DNA of 33,934 nucleotides from an uncultured Bacteroides sp. (GCF_910578895.1 NZ_CAJTSC010000017.1:28460-62393), one strand, 5' to 3'; positions 6,040 to 14,550 are shown, counted from the stretch's first letter. Numbers and translations are program-made. Notes: a model not told the origin generated them from the letters alone.

Positions 6040-7032
6040 TTATTCTTTATCTAATTTATATTTAGAAATATCAGTTCCAAACGACAGATTCAGACTTTCC
6101 AGCAAATCATCAAGCTCGGTAAGCGATTTCTTTCCGAAATTTCTGAACTTCAGCAAATCAGTCTTGTTGAACTGTACCAAGTCGCCCAAAGTCTCTACAT
6201 CGGCAGCCTTCAAACAGTTGAGGGCGCGAACCGAGAGATCCATATCAACAAGCTTGGTCTTCAGCAACTGACGCATGTGCAATACTTCTTCATCGAACTC
6301 TTCATTGCCGTCAACATCATTGCTTTCCAGCGTAATCTTCTCATCGGAGAAGAGCATGAAGTGGTAAATCAGAATTTTTGCAGCTTCTTTCAGAGCTTCT
6401 TTCGGGTGAATGGAACCATCCGTAGCAATTTCAAGCACTAGCTTCTCGTAGTCGGTCTTCTGCTCAACACGGAAGTTTTCCACCTGATACTTGACATTAC
6501 GTATCGGAGTATAAATAGAATCGATAGGAATTACGTTCACATCGGTGCAATATTCGCGGTTTTCGTCAGCAGGAACATAACCACGACCTTTGTTGATCGT
6601 AATATCTATCTGCATAGTTGATTTCGAATCTAAATGACAAATAACTAATTCAGGATTTAACACTTCAAATCCAGTCAAATACTTACCTATGTCACCTGCT
6701 TTAAATTCACTTGAATTCTCGATTGTAATACTTACCTTCTCGCTCTCGAATTCTTCAACTACTTGCTTGAACCTCACTTGTTTCAGATTCAAGATAATGT
6801 TAGTAACATCCTCTTTAACTCCCGGAACACTGGAAAATTCATGCTCCACACCGTCTATTTTGATAGTAGTGATAGCAAAACCTTCCAATGAAGAAAGCAG
6901 GATGCGGCGCAGTGCATTACCCACGGTAATACCGAAACCGGGTTCAAGTGGACGGAACTCAAATTTTCCAAATCTGGAGTCCGCTTCCAACATTAATACT
7001 TTATCAGGTTTTTGAAATGCTAATATCGCCAT
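6040..7032 (-). CDS. rpoA: RNA polymerase alpha subunit
   Basis: Alpha dimerises to start RNA polymerase assembly and binds promoter DNA and activators. The 330-residue protein has the N-terminal assembly domain (FGITVGNALRRILLSSLEG) and the C-terminal domain from about residue 255. The latter carries LSVRALNCLKAADVETLGDL with the DNA-contacting arginine conserved, then the helix-hairpin-helix NFGKKSLTELDDLLE. It lies between rpsD and rplQ with short gaps, as in the standard alpha operon. Confidence 0.98.
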   Translation of the reverse strand: MAILAFQKPDKVLMLEADSRFGKFEFRPLEPGFGITVGNALRRILLSSLEGFAITTIKIDGVEHEFSSVPGVKEDVTNIILNLKQVRFKQVVEEFESEKVSITIENSSEFKAGDIGKYLTGFEVLNPELVICHLDSKSTMQIDITINKGRGYVPADENREYCTDVNVIPIDSIYTPIRNVKYQVENFRVEQKTDYEKLVLEIATDGSIHPKEALKEAAKILIYHFMLFSDEKITLESNDVDGNEEFDEEVLHMRQLLKTKLVDMDLSVRALNCLKAADVETLGDLVQFNKTDLLKFRNFGKKSLTELDDLLESLNLSFGTDISKYKLDKE

Positions 7033-7043
7033 GAAATTAATTA

Positions 7044-7649
7044 TTATTTAGAATACAATTCTACAATCAAATGCTCTTTAATGTTTTCAGGAATGTCTGC
7101 TCTTTCAGGTACGTGCAACAATTTACCTACTTTAGCATTATCATCCCATTCCAACCAAGGATACTTGCTGTGATTGAAGCCAGCCAATGAGTTAGCGATA
7201 ACTTCCAAAGATTTAGATCTTTCACGAACACCAATAACCTGACCCGGTTTTACTGCATACGAAGGAATATTTACCACTTCACCGTCTACAGTAATATGCT
7301 TGTGACCTACCAACTGACGGGCAGCAGCACGAGTCGGAGCAATACCCAAACGGAATACTACATTGTCAAGACGACCTTCCAATAATTGGAGAAGCACCTC
7401 ACCGGTAATACCTTTGGCAGTAGCCGCTTTCTCAAACAAGTTGCGGAATTGTTTTTCCAAAACTCCATAGGTGTATTTGGCTTTCTGTTTCTCACGAAGT
7501 TGAACACCATACTCAGAAGTTTTTCTCTTTCTTGAATTACCGTGCTGTCCGGGAGGATAATTCTTCTTTGACAATACTTTATCTGCTCCAAAGATACCTT
7601 CACCGAATTTACGGGCTATTCTTGATTTTGGTCCAGTATATCTAGCCAT
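7044..7649 (-). CDS. rpsD: 30S ribosomal protein S4
   Basis: S4 (uS4) is a primary 16S-binding protein that nucleates 30S body assembly, and in several bacteria it represses its own operon. The 201 residues start MARYTGPKSRIARKFGEGIF. The S4 RNA-binding domain covers about 92-155 (RLDNVVFRLGIAPTRAAARQL). The N-terminus lacks cysteines, so this is the zinc-free form. The gene is preceded by an unusually long 114-base gap that can fold and could be its own control site. Confidence 0.98.
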   Translation of the reverse strand: MARYTGPKSRIARKFGEGIFGADKVLSKKNYPPGQHGNSRKRKTSEYGVQLREKQKAKYTYGVLEKQFRNLFEKAATAKGITGEVLLQLLEGRLDNVVFRLGIAPTRAAARQLVGHKHITVDGEVVNIPSYAVKPGQVIGVRERSKSLEVIANSLAGFNHSKYPWLEWDDNAKVGKLLHVPERADIPENIKEHLIVELYSK

Positions 7650-7665
7650 TTCTTTTAAATATTTA

Positions 7666-7733
7666 ATTGTTATTCATGAACTCAATTTGTTGCAGCCGCG
7701 ATTGTAGAGAAGAAGTTACAATCCAATAACAAT
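7666..7733 (-). promoter_or_regulatory. Structured rpsK-rpsD gap, possible S4 control site
   Basis: In the 114-base gap, ATTGTTAT (7733-7726 on the minus strand) can pair with ATAACAAT (7673-7666). Inside this loop GATTGTA (7723-7717) pairs perfectly with TACAATC (7706-7700) around a 10-base loop. Most neighbouring gaps are below 40 bases. S4 is a known autoregulator that binds structured mRNA leaders in other bacteria, so a similar role here is a reasonable guess. There is no visible terminator. Confidence 0.4.
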
Positions 7734-7763
7734 ATCAAGTTTCATTTTTATTAAAGGTAAATC

Positions 7764-8153
7764 TTAAACTCTACGTCTTTTCGGAGGACGACAACCATTA
7801 TGGGGAAGCGGAGTCACGTCAATGATTTCAGTAACTTCGATACCTGCACCGTGGATAGTTCTAATAGCAGACTCACGTCCGTTACCTGGACCTTTCACAT
7901 ATGCTTTTACCTTTCTCAAGCCAAGATCGTATGCTACTTTAGCACAATCTTGAGCAGCCATCTGTGCTGCATAAGGAGTGTTCTTCTTAGAACCTCTAAA
8001 TCCCATTTTTCCGGCAGAAGACCAAGAAATAATCTGACCTTCACTATTAGCCAGAGAAACAATAATGTTGTTGAAAGATGAATGAACATGCAACTGTCCA
8101 TTAGCATCTACCTTTACATTTCTCTTTTTTGCTGCAACTGTTTTTTTTGCCAT
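7764..8153 (-). CDS. rpsK: 30S ribosomal protein S11
   Basis: S11 (uS11) sits on the 30S platform and helps shape the E site and mRNA path. The 129 residues have a basic N-terminus (MAKKTVAAKKRNVKVD), the core HVHSSFNNIIVSLAN, and the conserved end VTPLPHNGCRPPKRRRV. It follows rpsM by 11 bases. Confidence 0.98.
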   Translation of the reverse strand: MAKKTVAAKKRNVKVDANGQLHVHSSFNNIIVSLANSEGQIISWSSAGKMGFRGSKKNTPYAAQMAAQDCAKVAYDLGLRKVKAYVKGPGNGRESAIRTIHGAGIEVTEIIDVTPLPHNGCRPPKRRRV

Positions 8154-8164
8154 ATCAACAATTA

Positions 8165-8545
8165 TTATTTAGTAGCTTTTTTCTTATTAGCAACGGTTTT
8201 CTTTCTTCCCTTACGAGTACGAGCGTTGTTCTTTGTACTCTGACCTCTTACGGGCAGACCAATACGGTGACGTACACCACGGTAGCAACCGATATCCATT
8301 AAACGCTTGATGTTCAATTGAACTTCAGAACGAAGATCACCTTCTACTTTATACTCCGCACCAATGATCTCACGAATCTTGGCAGCCTGATCATCCGTCC
8401 AGTCTTTCACTTTCAGGTCTCTGTCAACACCTGCTTTGTCCAAAATCTTTGCTGAACTACTACGACCTATTCCATACACATAGGTCAACGCAATTTCACC
8501 TCTCTTGTTTTGAGGCAAATCGACACCAACTATTCTTATAGCCAT
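8165..8545 (-). CDS. rpsM: 30S ribosomal protein S13
   Basis: S13 (uS13) is in the 30S head and makes bridges to the large subunit and contacts to P-site tRNA. The 126 residues start MAIRIVGVDLPQNKRGEIAL, include YVYGIGRSSSAKIL, and end in a basic tail (TRKGRKKTVANKKKATK) after the conserved GQSTKNNARTRKG. It opens the alpha cluster, 34 bases after rpmJ. Confidence 0.98.
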   Translation of the reverse strand: MAIRIVGVDLPQNKRGEIALTYVYGIGRSSSAKILDKAGVDRDLKVKDWTDDQAAKIREIIGAEYKVEGDLRSEVQLNIKRLMDIGCYRGVRHRIGLPVRGQSTKNNARTRKGRKKTVANKKKATK

Positions 8546-8579
8546 ATACTAAATTATTTTTTTTGCAAAAATAATAATA

Positions 8580-8696
8580 TTATCCTTGACGTTGTTTATA
8601 CTTAGGATTTTTCTTGTTAATAACATACAAACGGCCATTACGTCTAACGATCTTACACTCTGGCGTACGTTTCTTTAAGGATGCTCTTACTTTCAT
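8580..8696 (-). CDS. rpmJ: 50S ribosomal protein L36, zinc-free form
   Basis: L36 (bL36) is the smallest large-subunit protein. The 38 codons run from ATG at 8696 to TAA at 8580, starting MKVRASLKKRTPECKIVRR and ending NPKYKQRQG. In the zinc-binding form positions 11, 14, 27 and 33 are C, C, C and H. Here they are T, C, N and Y, so the zinc site is lost. It lies between infA and rpsM, the usual place. Confidence 0.96.
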   Translation of the reverse strand: MKVRASLKKRTPECKIVRRNGRLYVINKKNPKYKQRQG

Positions 8697-8705
8697 ATCT
8701 TAATT

Positions 8706-8924
8706 TTATTTATATCTAAATACAATTCTTCCTTTCGATAAATCGTAAGGAGACATTTCGACTCTTACCTTATCACCCGGCAGGATTTTGATGTAGTGCA
8801 TCCGCATCTTACCGGAGATATGCGCAGTAATCTCATGTCCGTTTTCTAATTCAACACGAAACATTGCATTAGACAATGCTTCAACTATAACTCCATCTTG
8901 TTCTATTGCAGATTGCTTTGCCAT
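8706..8924 (-). CDS. infA: Translation initiation factor IF-1
   Basis: IF-1 binds the A site of the 30S subunit during initiation. The 72 residues form a single S1-type OB fold: VIVEALSNAMFRVELENGHEI, HISGKMRMHYIKILPGDKV, and the end SPYDLSKGRIVFRYK. Length and sequence are standard. It lies between map and rpmJ with 9-base gaps on both sides. Confidence 0.98.
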   Translation of the reverse strand: MAKQSAIEQDGVIVEALSNAMFRVELENGHEITAHISGKMRMHYIKILPGDKVRVEMSPYDLSKGRIVFRYK

Positions 8925-8933
8925 ATTAATTTC

Positions 8934-9734
8934 TTAAATTGCTTTATCTCCTAATACTTCTTCAATGAATTTAAACGATGACAAGATATCAGCTTCACCA
9001 CTCCCGACTGCTATGGTATGCTCGAAATGAGCGGCACATTTACAATCCCTGGTTCTAACTGTCCAACCGTCACGTTCCATTACTATCTGTCGATTACCCA
9101 AAGTAATCATCGGTTCGATTGCAATGCACAAACCCTTTTTCAACATTGTTCCATAACCACGCTTACCGTAATTGGGAACCTGGGGGTCTTCATGCATCTC
9201 CTTACCGATGCCATGACCGACAAACTCACGCACCACACCATAAGAATTAGACTCACAATGTTGTTGTATAGCATATCCTATATCACCCAACCGTTTGCCT
9301 TGAACAGCATTCTGTATTCCTATGTATAATGCTTCTTTAGTAACTCTCAGTAATTTGCGGGTTTCTTCATCGACTTCACCGACACAAAACGTATAAGCAG
9401 AATCACCGCAGAATCCGTTCATGTAAGTACCGCAATCAACAGAAACGACATCACCCTCTTTCAGTACTACATTATCGCTCGGAATACCATGCACCACCTG
9501 TTCGTTTACAGAAGTACAAATTGAAGCAGGGAACGGATTACCATATTGGTTTGGAAAGCCCTTGAAAGTAGGGATAGCTCCATTATCTCTAATAAACTCT
9601 TCCGCCACTTTATCCAGCTCCTTCGTAGTAACTCCGGGCTTTATGACCTTAGCTATCTCAGCCAACGTTTTTCCTACAAGCAAATTACTCTCACGGAGCA
9701 GCTCTATCTCATCTTCAGTTTTAAGAAATATCAT
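8934..9734 (-). CDS. map: Type I methionine aminopeptidase
   Basis: This enzyme removes the N-terminal methionine from nascent proteins. The 266-residue pita-bread fold shows all five metal ligands, D100 and D111 (VDCGTYMNGFCGDSAYTF), H174 (GHGIGKEMHEDP), E207 (IEPMI) and E238 (FEHTIAV), plus the substrate-side H82 (VHGIP). There is no N-terminal zinc-finger extension. Placement between secY and infA is characteristic of Bacteroidota, and of Firmicutes where adk is usually also present; no adk is found here. Confidence 0.97.
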   Translation of the reverse strand: MIFLKTEDEIELLRESNLLVGKTLAEIAKVIKPGVTTKELDKVAEEFIRDNGAIPTFKGFPNQYGNPFPASICTSVNEQVVHGIPSDNVVLKEGDVVSVDCGTYMNGFCGDSAYTFCVGEVDEETRKLLRVTKEALYIGIQNAVQGKRLGDIGYAIQQHCESNSYGVVREFVGHGIGKEMHEDPQVPNYGKRGYGTMLKKGLCIAIEPMITLGNRQIVMERDGWTVRTRDCKCAAHFEHTIAVGSGEADILSSFKFIEEVLGDKAI

Positions 9735-9747
9735 TCTTCAAATAAGA

Positions 9748-11091
9748 TTAATACGCAGCCACTGTACCGTTACGGCCTTTAATACGTCCGGATTTCAGCA
9801 GACCATCATAATGTCTCATCAACAAATGACTTTCAACCTGCTGGAGAGTATCAAGAACCACACCTACAAGAATTAACAAAGATGTACCGCCGAAGAATTG
9901 AGCAAACTCTGCTTTCACCCCAAACACACCGGCAAATGCAGGCATGATAGCAACCAAAGCCAAAAAGAAAGAACCTGGCAAAGTAATACGTGACATAATC
10001 TCATCAATATACTCTGCAGTCTGCTTTCCCGGTTTGATGCCCGGAATGAAACCATTATTTCTCTTCATATCCTCAGCCATCTGAGTCGGGTTAATGGTAA
10101 TTGCAGTATAAAAATACGTAAATAGTATAATCAATACGGCAAAAATCAAATTATACAAAAAGCTTGTATGATCAGTTAATGCATGTATGAAACCGCTCGC
10201 ATTATTTACATTTGAAAATCCAACGAGAGTAATAGGAATGAACATGATTGCCTGAGCAAAGATAATAGGCATCACGTTAGCTGCATTTACTTTCAAAGGA
10301 ATGTACTGTCTTGCACCGCCATATTGCTTGTTTCCCACAATCTTCTTCGCATATTGTACAGGTATCTTCCGCGTTCCTTGTACCAAAAGAATGGCAAACG
10401 CAATGACAAGCAACAAGACTACGAGTTCAATCAAGAACATTACCAAACCGCCGGTCTTGTCAGTCATACGGGAAATCAATTCCTGAAATAAAGATTGCGG
10501 TAAACGTGCAATAATACCTACCATGATAATCAAGGAGATACCATTACCAATTCCTTTATCCGTAATTCTCTCACCAAGCCACAAAATAAACATACTTCCA
10601 GCCGCCAATATGATGGTAGAAGTAAGCATAAACAGAGTCCAATCTAATGAAGCATTTAAGGAAGGACCAGCCTGCATTTTAAGATTGAGCAAATAAGAAG
10701 GAGCTTGAACCAGCAAAATGATAATCGTCAAATAACGAGTATACTGATTCATTTTTCTTCTACCGCTCTCACCTTCGCGTTGCAATTTCTGGAAATACGG
10801 TACCGCAATACCCAGCAACTGTATCACAATGGAAGCGGAGATATAAGGCATGATACCTAATGCAAAGATAGACGCATTAGAAAACGCTCCTCCAGAAAAC
10901 ATATTCAACAAGGCTAAAAGACCCTCGCTTGTTTGTTGATGCAATTGTGTCAGCATTGCCGGATTAATACCCGGTAATACGACATACGAACCGAAACGGT
11001 AAATTGCCACAAACAATATGGTAATGAGGATCCGTTGTCTCAGATCCTCAATTTTCCATATATTCTTTAATGTTTCAATAGCTTTTCTCAT
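9748..11091 (-). CDS. secY: Preprotein translocase subunit SecY
   Basis: SecY is the protein-conducting channel of the inner membrane and works with SecE, SecG and SecA. The 447 residues start MRKAIETLKNIWKIEDLRQR and contain about ten membrane segments. Recognisable pieces are IYRFGSYVVLPGINP in the first helix/plug region, RYLTIIILLVQA, GERITDKGIGNGISLIIMVG, and the cytoplasmic loop with PGIKPGKQTAEYI. It is translated directly after rplO (4-base gap), as in most spc operons. Confidence 0.98.
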   Translation of the reverse strand: MRKAIETLKNIWKIEDLRQRILITILFVAIYRFGSYVVLPGINPAMLTQLHQQTSEGLLALLNMFSGGAFSNASIFALGIMPYISASIVIQLLGIAVPYFQKLQREGESGRRKMNQYTRYLTIIILLVQAPSYLLNLKMQAGPSLNASLDWTLFMLTSTIILAAGSMFILWLGERITDKGIGNGISLIIMVGIIARLPQSLFQELISRMTDKTGGLVMFLIELVVLLLVIAFAILLVQGTRKIPVQYAKKIVGNKQYGGARQYIPLKVNAANVMPIIFAQAIMFIPITLVGFSNVNNASGFIHALTDHTSFLYNLIFAVLIILFTYFYTAITINPTQMAEDMKRNNGFIPGIKPGKQTAEYIDEIMSRITLPGSFFLALVAIMPAFAGVFGVKAEFAQFFGGTSLLILVGVVLDTLQQVESHLLMRHYDGLLKSGRIKGRNGTVAAY

Positions 11092-11095
11092 CGAA

Positions 11096-11542
11096 TTAGA
11101 GTTTTACTACTTGTCCACCAGCAGCTTCGATGGCAGCAACAGCAGTCTTGGAGAATGCGTGTGCTTGTACATCCAACTTAGCAGTCAAAGTTCCGTTACC
11201 TAATACTTTTACCAACTGGCTTGAAGAAATGAAACCGGCAGCAATGAAGTCATTAACACCTACAGTCTGCAGATTTTTAGCTTCGGCCAATTTTTGAATT
11301 GTATCCAAGTTGATAGCCTTATACTCTACACGGTTGATATTTTTAAAGCCAAACTTAGGAACACGACGTTGAAGAGGCATCTGACCACCTTCAAAACCGA
11401 TTTTCTTAGAGTATCCAGATCTTGATTTAGCTCCTTTATGACCTCTGGTAGAAGTACCTCCCAAGCCAGAGCCCGGACCACGTCCAATTCTCTTTCTTGT
11501 TTTAGTAGATCCTTCTGCAGGTTTTAAATTACTTAAGTTCAT
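11096..11542 (-). CDS. rplO: 50S ribosomal protein L15
   Basis: L15 (uL15) is a late-assembling large-subunit protein that reaches into 23S rRNA. The 148 residues begin MNLSNLKPAEGSTKTRKRIG with the glycine/arginine-rich extended N-terminus (GPGSGLGGTSTRGHKGAKSR) and end with the globular domain (VQAHAFSKTAVAAIEAAGGQ). It lies between rpmD and secY. Confidence 0.98.
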   Translation of the reverse strand: MNLSNLKPAEGSTKTRKRIGRGPGSGLGGTSTRGHKGAKSRSGYSKKIGFEGGQMPLQRRVPKFGFKNINRVEYKAINLDTIQKLAEAKNLQTVGVNDFIAAGFISSSQLVKVLGNGTLTAKLDVQAHAFSKTAVAAIEAAGGQVVKL

Positions 11543-11572
11543 ATTGTAATTCGTTTTATATTCAACAAATAA

Positions 11573-11749
11573 TTACTTAACAATGGTAACCAAGTGTTTA
11601 ACCTTATCCACCATTCCAAGAATTGAAGGAGTGCATTCGTGTTCAACCACACGATTCAACTTATGAAGTCCCAGTGCATCGAGAGTTCTCTTCTGATCAG
11701 CAGGAGCACCAATTCTACTTTTAACTTGTTTAATCTTTATAGTCGACAT
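11573..11749 (-). CDS. rpmD: 50S ribosomal protein L30
   Basis: L30 (uL30) is a small large-subunit protein. The frame from ATG 11749 to TAA 11573 gives 58 residues beginning MSTIKIKQVKSRIGAPADQK, with the family motif TLDALGLHKLNRVVEH and end VDKVKHLVTIVK. A strong Shine-Dalgarno sequence (AAGGAGG) precedes the start by six bases and overlaps the rpsE stop codon. Confidence 0.97.
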   Translation of the reverse strand: MSTIKIKQVKSRIGAPADQKRTLDALGLHKLNRVVEHECTPSILGMVDKVKHLVTIVK

Positions 11750-11755
11750 ATTCTT

Positions 11756-11762
11756 CCTCCTT
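11756..11762 (-). promoter_or_regulatory. Strong Shine-Dalgarno sequence of rpmD
   Basis: The minus strand reads AAGGAGG, six bases before the rpmD ATG at 11749, and it overlaps the TAA stop of rpsE. This is unusual because most genes in the window have AT-rich starts with no such site. Confidence 0.75.
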
Positions 11763-12279
11763 ATCCTCTAAATACTTTTTCCATACTAACGCCTCTGTTC
11801 TGAGCCACCATACGGGCATCGCGCATCTCGCTCAATGCCAAGATAGTAGCTTTCACCAAGTTGTGCGGGTTGGAAGAACCTTTCGACTTAGCCAAAACGT
11901 CCGTTACACCAACACTTTCGAGCACTGCACGCATTGCACCACCAGCCACAACACCAGTACCGTGAGAAGCCGGTTTAATGAATACTTCAGCACCACCAAA
12001 CTTAGCAGACTGTTCGTGAGGAACCGTACCTTTCAGTACAGGCACTTTAGTAAGGTTCTTCTTTGCAGATTCAACACCCTTAGCAATAGCGGCGGTTACT
12101 TCGCCGGCTTTGCCCAGGCCCCAACCGATGATACCTTCTTCATTTCCTACTACCACAATAGCAGAAAAACTAAAAGTTCTACCACCTTTGGTTACTTTGG
12201 TTACACGATTAATAGCAACCAATCTGTCTTTCAGTTCTATATCGTTTGTAATCTTAACTCTATTATTAAGTCCTGCCAT
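11761..12279 (-). CDS. rpsE: 30S ribosomal protein S5
   Basis: S5 (uS5) helps form the mRNA entry and affects decoding accuracy. The 172 residues carry the N-terminal double-stranded-RNA-binding-like domain (ITKVTKGGRTFSFSAIVVVG type segment near residues 24-43) and the C-terminal domain with GVVAGGAMRAVLESVGVTDV. Length is normal. It follows rplR by 5 bases. Confidence 0.98.
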   Translation of the reverse strand: MAGLNNRVKITNDIELKDRLVAINRVTKVTKGGRTFSFSAIVVVGNEEGIIGWGLGKAGEVTAAIAKGVESAKKNLTKVPVLKGTVPHEQSAKFGGAEVFIKPASHGTGVVAGGAMRAVLESVGVTDVLAKSKGSSNPHNLVKATILALSEMRDARMVAQNRGVSMEKVFRG

Positions 12280-12284
12280 AATGA

Positions 12285-12629
12285 TTAAAATTTAAGTCCA
12301 CCGTTACGAGCAGCATCAGCCACTTCTTTTACTCTCCCATGATACAAGTAACCATTACGGTCGAAAACAACAGTAGTTATACCTGCTTCCTGAGCTTTCT
12401 TAGCAATCAGTTCACCAACTTTGGCAGCTTGTTCCTTCTTAGGCATTTTTTCAGTCATGCCCAAAGAAGAAGCGGCAGCTAAAGTCGTACCGGACAAATC
12501 GTCGATAATCTGAACATAAATCTGCTTATTGCTTCTAAACACACTCATACGCGGACATTCAGTCGTACCTGAAATCTTATTGCGTACTCTATATTTAATC
12601 TTAATACGTCTTTCTATTTTTGTTGTCAT
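12285..12629 (-). CDS. rplR: 50S ribosomal protein L18
   Basis: L18 (uL18) binds 5S rRNA together with L5 and joins it to the large subunit. The 114 residues include the basic N-terminus (KIERRIKIKYRVRNKI), RMSVFRSNKQIYVQIID and the end FDRNGYLYHGRVKEVADAAR. Length is normal. Confidence 0.98.
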   Translation of the reverse strand: MTTKIERRIKIKYRVRNKISGTTECPRMSVFRSNKQIYVQIIDDLSGTTLAAASSLGMTEKMPKKEQAAKVGELIAKKAQEAGITTVVFDRNGYLYHGRVKEVADAARNGGLKF

Positions 12630-12649
12630 AATACTATCAATTTAAATGA

Positions 12650-13219
12650 TTATTTAGCACCGGCTGATTTACCAGACTTTCTACGAATTTCTTCGCCAAC
12701 AAACTTAATACCTTTACCTTTATACGGTTCAGGCTTACGGAAAGAACGTATTTTAGAGCAAACTTGACCAAGCAATTGCTTATCGCAAGATTCCAAAAGG
12801 ATAAGAGGATTCTTATTTCTTTCAGACTTTGTTTCCACTTTGATCTCAGCAGGCAACTGAATAAAGATGCTGTGTGTATAACCTAAGTTCAATTCAATAA
12901 TATTGCCTTGGTTAGAAGCACGGTAACCTACACCTACAAGTTCCAACTCTTTCTTATATCCTTCAGATACACCAACAACCATGTTGTGAACCAATGAACG
13001 GTACAGGCCGTGGAATGCATGCTTCTGCTTCGGATTATCCAACATCGCATTTTCATTCTCTGTCAAAACGACATGACCTTCTTCGATGGCAACATTGATA
13101 GCAGGATTTACATATTGGCTCATTTCGCCTTTGGGTCCCTTTACGGTAACCACATCATCCTTCAGAGTAATTGTTACTCCAGCGGGAATACTAATGGGTA
13201 ATTTTCCTATTCTTGACAT
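12650..13219 (-). CDS. rplF: 50S ribosomal protein L6
   Basis: L6 (uL6) lies near the GTPase-associated region and contacts elongation factors. The 189 residues start MSRIGKLPISIPAGVTI, and the second half holds ELVGVGYRASNQG and the conserved IRSFRKPEPYKGKGIKF. A clear AGGAGG at 13228-13233 precedes the start by 8 bases. Confidence 0.98.
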   Translation of the reverse strand: MSRIGKLPISIPAGVTITLKDDVVTVKGPKGEMSQYVNPAINVAIEEGHVVLTENENAMLDNPKQKHAFHGLYRSLVHNMVVGVSEGYKKELELVGVGYRASNQGNIIELNLGYTHSIFIQLPAEIKVETKSERNKNPLILLESCDKQLLGQVCSKIRSFRKPEPYKGKGIKFVGEEIRRKSGKSAGAK

Positions 13220-13227
13220 TGCTAATT

Positions 13228-13233
13228 CCTCCT
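13228..13233 (-). promoter_or_regulatory. Strong Shine-Dalgarno sequence of rplF
   Basis: AGGAGG on the minus strand, 8 bases before the rplF ATG, in the 18-base rpsH-rplF gap. One of four such sites in the ribosomal block. Confidence 0.75.
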
Positions 13234-13237
13234 ACTA

Positions 13238-13633
13238 TTAATATACATAACACAAAACTTCACCACCAATCTTCAGTTCAGCGGCTTCTTTGTTGGTCAT
13301 TACACCTTTGGAAGTAGATATTATAGCAATACCCAAACCATTAATAACTCGCGGCATATCTTTGTAACCGGTATATTGACGCAAACCCGGAGAAGAGATT
13401 CTTTCCAGTTTCTTGATAGCGTTAACCTTGTTAACCGGATCATACTTCAAGGCAACCTTAATAGTGCCTTGAGGACCATCTTCTACAAACTTGTAATTAA
13501 GAATGTAGCCTTTCTCAAAAAGAATCTTAGTGATTTCTTTTTTCAAATTTGAAGCGGGAACTTCAACAACTCTGTGCTTTGCTTGAATAGCGTTCCGCAA
13601 CCTCGTCAAATAATCTGCTATTGGATCAGTCAT
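13238..13633 (-). CDS. rpsH: 30S ribosomal protein S8
   Basis: S8 (uS8) binds the central domain of 16S rRNA and controls the spc operon in E. coli. The 131 residues start MTDPIADYLTRLRNAIQAKH and end GIAIISTSKGVMTNKEAAEL and a short strand. The 55-base gap to rpsN is longer than its neighbours and can form a small 5-base-pair hairpin (TCAGG/CCTGA) only. Confidence 0.98.
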   Translation of the reverse strand: MTDPIADYLTRLRNAIQAKHRVVEVPASNLKKEITKILFEKGYILNYKFVEDGPQGTIKVALKYDPVNKVNAIKKLERISSPGLRQYTGYKDMPRVINGLGIAIISTSKGVMTNKEAAELKIGGEVLCYVY

Positions 13634-13688
13634 ATAAAAATAAATTAAATTAATCAGGACTACCCTGACAATATTTAAAAAACAAAAA

Positions 13689-13988
13689 TTACCAGCTTGC
13701 TTTCTTTACACCTGGAATAAGACCGTTGGATGCCATCTCACGGAACTGGATTCTGGAGATACCGAATTGACGGATATATCCTTTAGGACGACCAGTCAAT
13801 TTACAACGGTTGTGCATACGAATCGGGTTAGAGTTCTTAGGAAGATCCTGCAATTTCTGTGCAGCTTCAAAAGCTTCAACAGGATCACCGGTTCTAACGA
13901 TTTGCTTCAATGCAGCTCTTTTCTCGGCATATTTGGCTACTAATTTGGCACGTTTTACTTCACGTGCTTTCATTGATTCCTTTGCCAT
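13689..13988 (-). CDS. rpsN: 30S ribosomal protein S14, zinc-free long form
   Basis: S14 (uS14) sits in the 30S head. At 99 residues this is the long form. It has one cysteine in HNRCKLTGRPKGYIRQFG but not the pair of CxxC motifs of the short zinc form. The end NGLIPGVKKASW is standard. It is in the usual place between rplE and rpsH. Confidence 0.98.
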   Translation of the reverse strand: MAKESMKAREVKRAKLVAKYAEKRAALKQIVRTGDPVEAFEAAQKLQDLPKNSNPIRMHNRCKLTGRPKGYIRQFGISRIQFREMASNGLIPGVKKASW

Positions 13989-13992
13989 ATTA

Positions 13993-14550
13993 TCAATCTT
14001 TTTTAGCGTTCTTAAACGGTAAACCGAATTCTTTCAACAAGGCATAACCTTCTTCATCTGTTTGCGCAGAGGTTACAAAGGTAATATTCATTCCGAGAAT
14101 TCTGGTAATGCTATCGATATTAATTTCAGGGAAAATGATTTGTTCCTGAATACCAAGGGTATAATTACCCCTTCCATCGAACTTACTTTCAATACCTTTG
14201 AAGTCACGGATACGCGGCAGAGCCACACGAACCAATTTTTCAAGGAATTCGTACATTCTCTCGCGACGCAAAGTTACCATAACGCCAATCGGCATTTTCT
14301 TACGCAACTTAAAGTTAGCGATATCTTTACGAGAAATGGTTGCTACGGCTTTCTGACCAGTGATAGCAGTCATTTCATTAATTGCCACTTCGATAATCTT
14401 CTTGTCGGCAACCGCCATACCTAAACCCTGATTGATAACAATCTTCTTAAGTACGGGCACCTGCATTGAAGAAGAATACTGGAACTGTGATTTCAATGCA
14501 GGCGCGATACGCTCTGCATATTCTTTCTTAAGGCTAGCAGTATTACTCAT
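13993..14550 (-). CDS. rplE: 50S ribosomal protein L5
   Basis: L5 (uL5) binds 5S rRNA and contacts P-site tRNA and S13. The 185 residues show VPVLKKIVINQGLGMAVADK, GVMVTLRRERMYEFLEKLV, and the end GLPFKNAKKD. Its ATG overlaps the rplX stop by one base (TAATG), so the two are probably coupled in translation. A tandem AGGAGAGGAG lies 8 bases upstream, inside the end of rplX. Confidence 0.98.
   Translation of the reverse strand: MSNTASLKKEYAERIAPALKSQFQYSSSMQVPVLKKIVINQGLGMAVADKKIIEVAINEMTAITGQKAVATISRKDIANFKLRKKMPIGVMVTLRRERMYEFLEKLVRVALPRIRDFKGIESKFDGRGNYTLGIQEQIIFPEINIDSITRILGMNITFVTSAQTDEEGYALLKEFGLPFKNAKKD

Noticed and set aside
8566..8573. TATTTTTG box before rpsM, a possible internal promoter of the alpha cluster
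   Set aside because: The gap is nearly all A/T and no -33 element is present at the right distance, so a chance match is likely.
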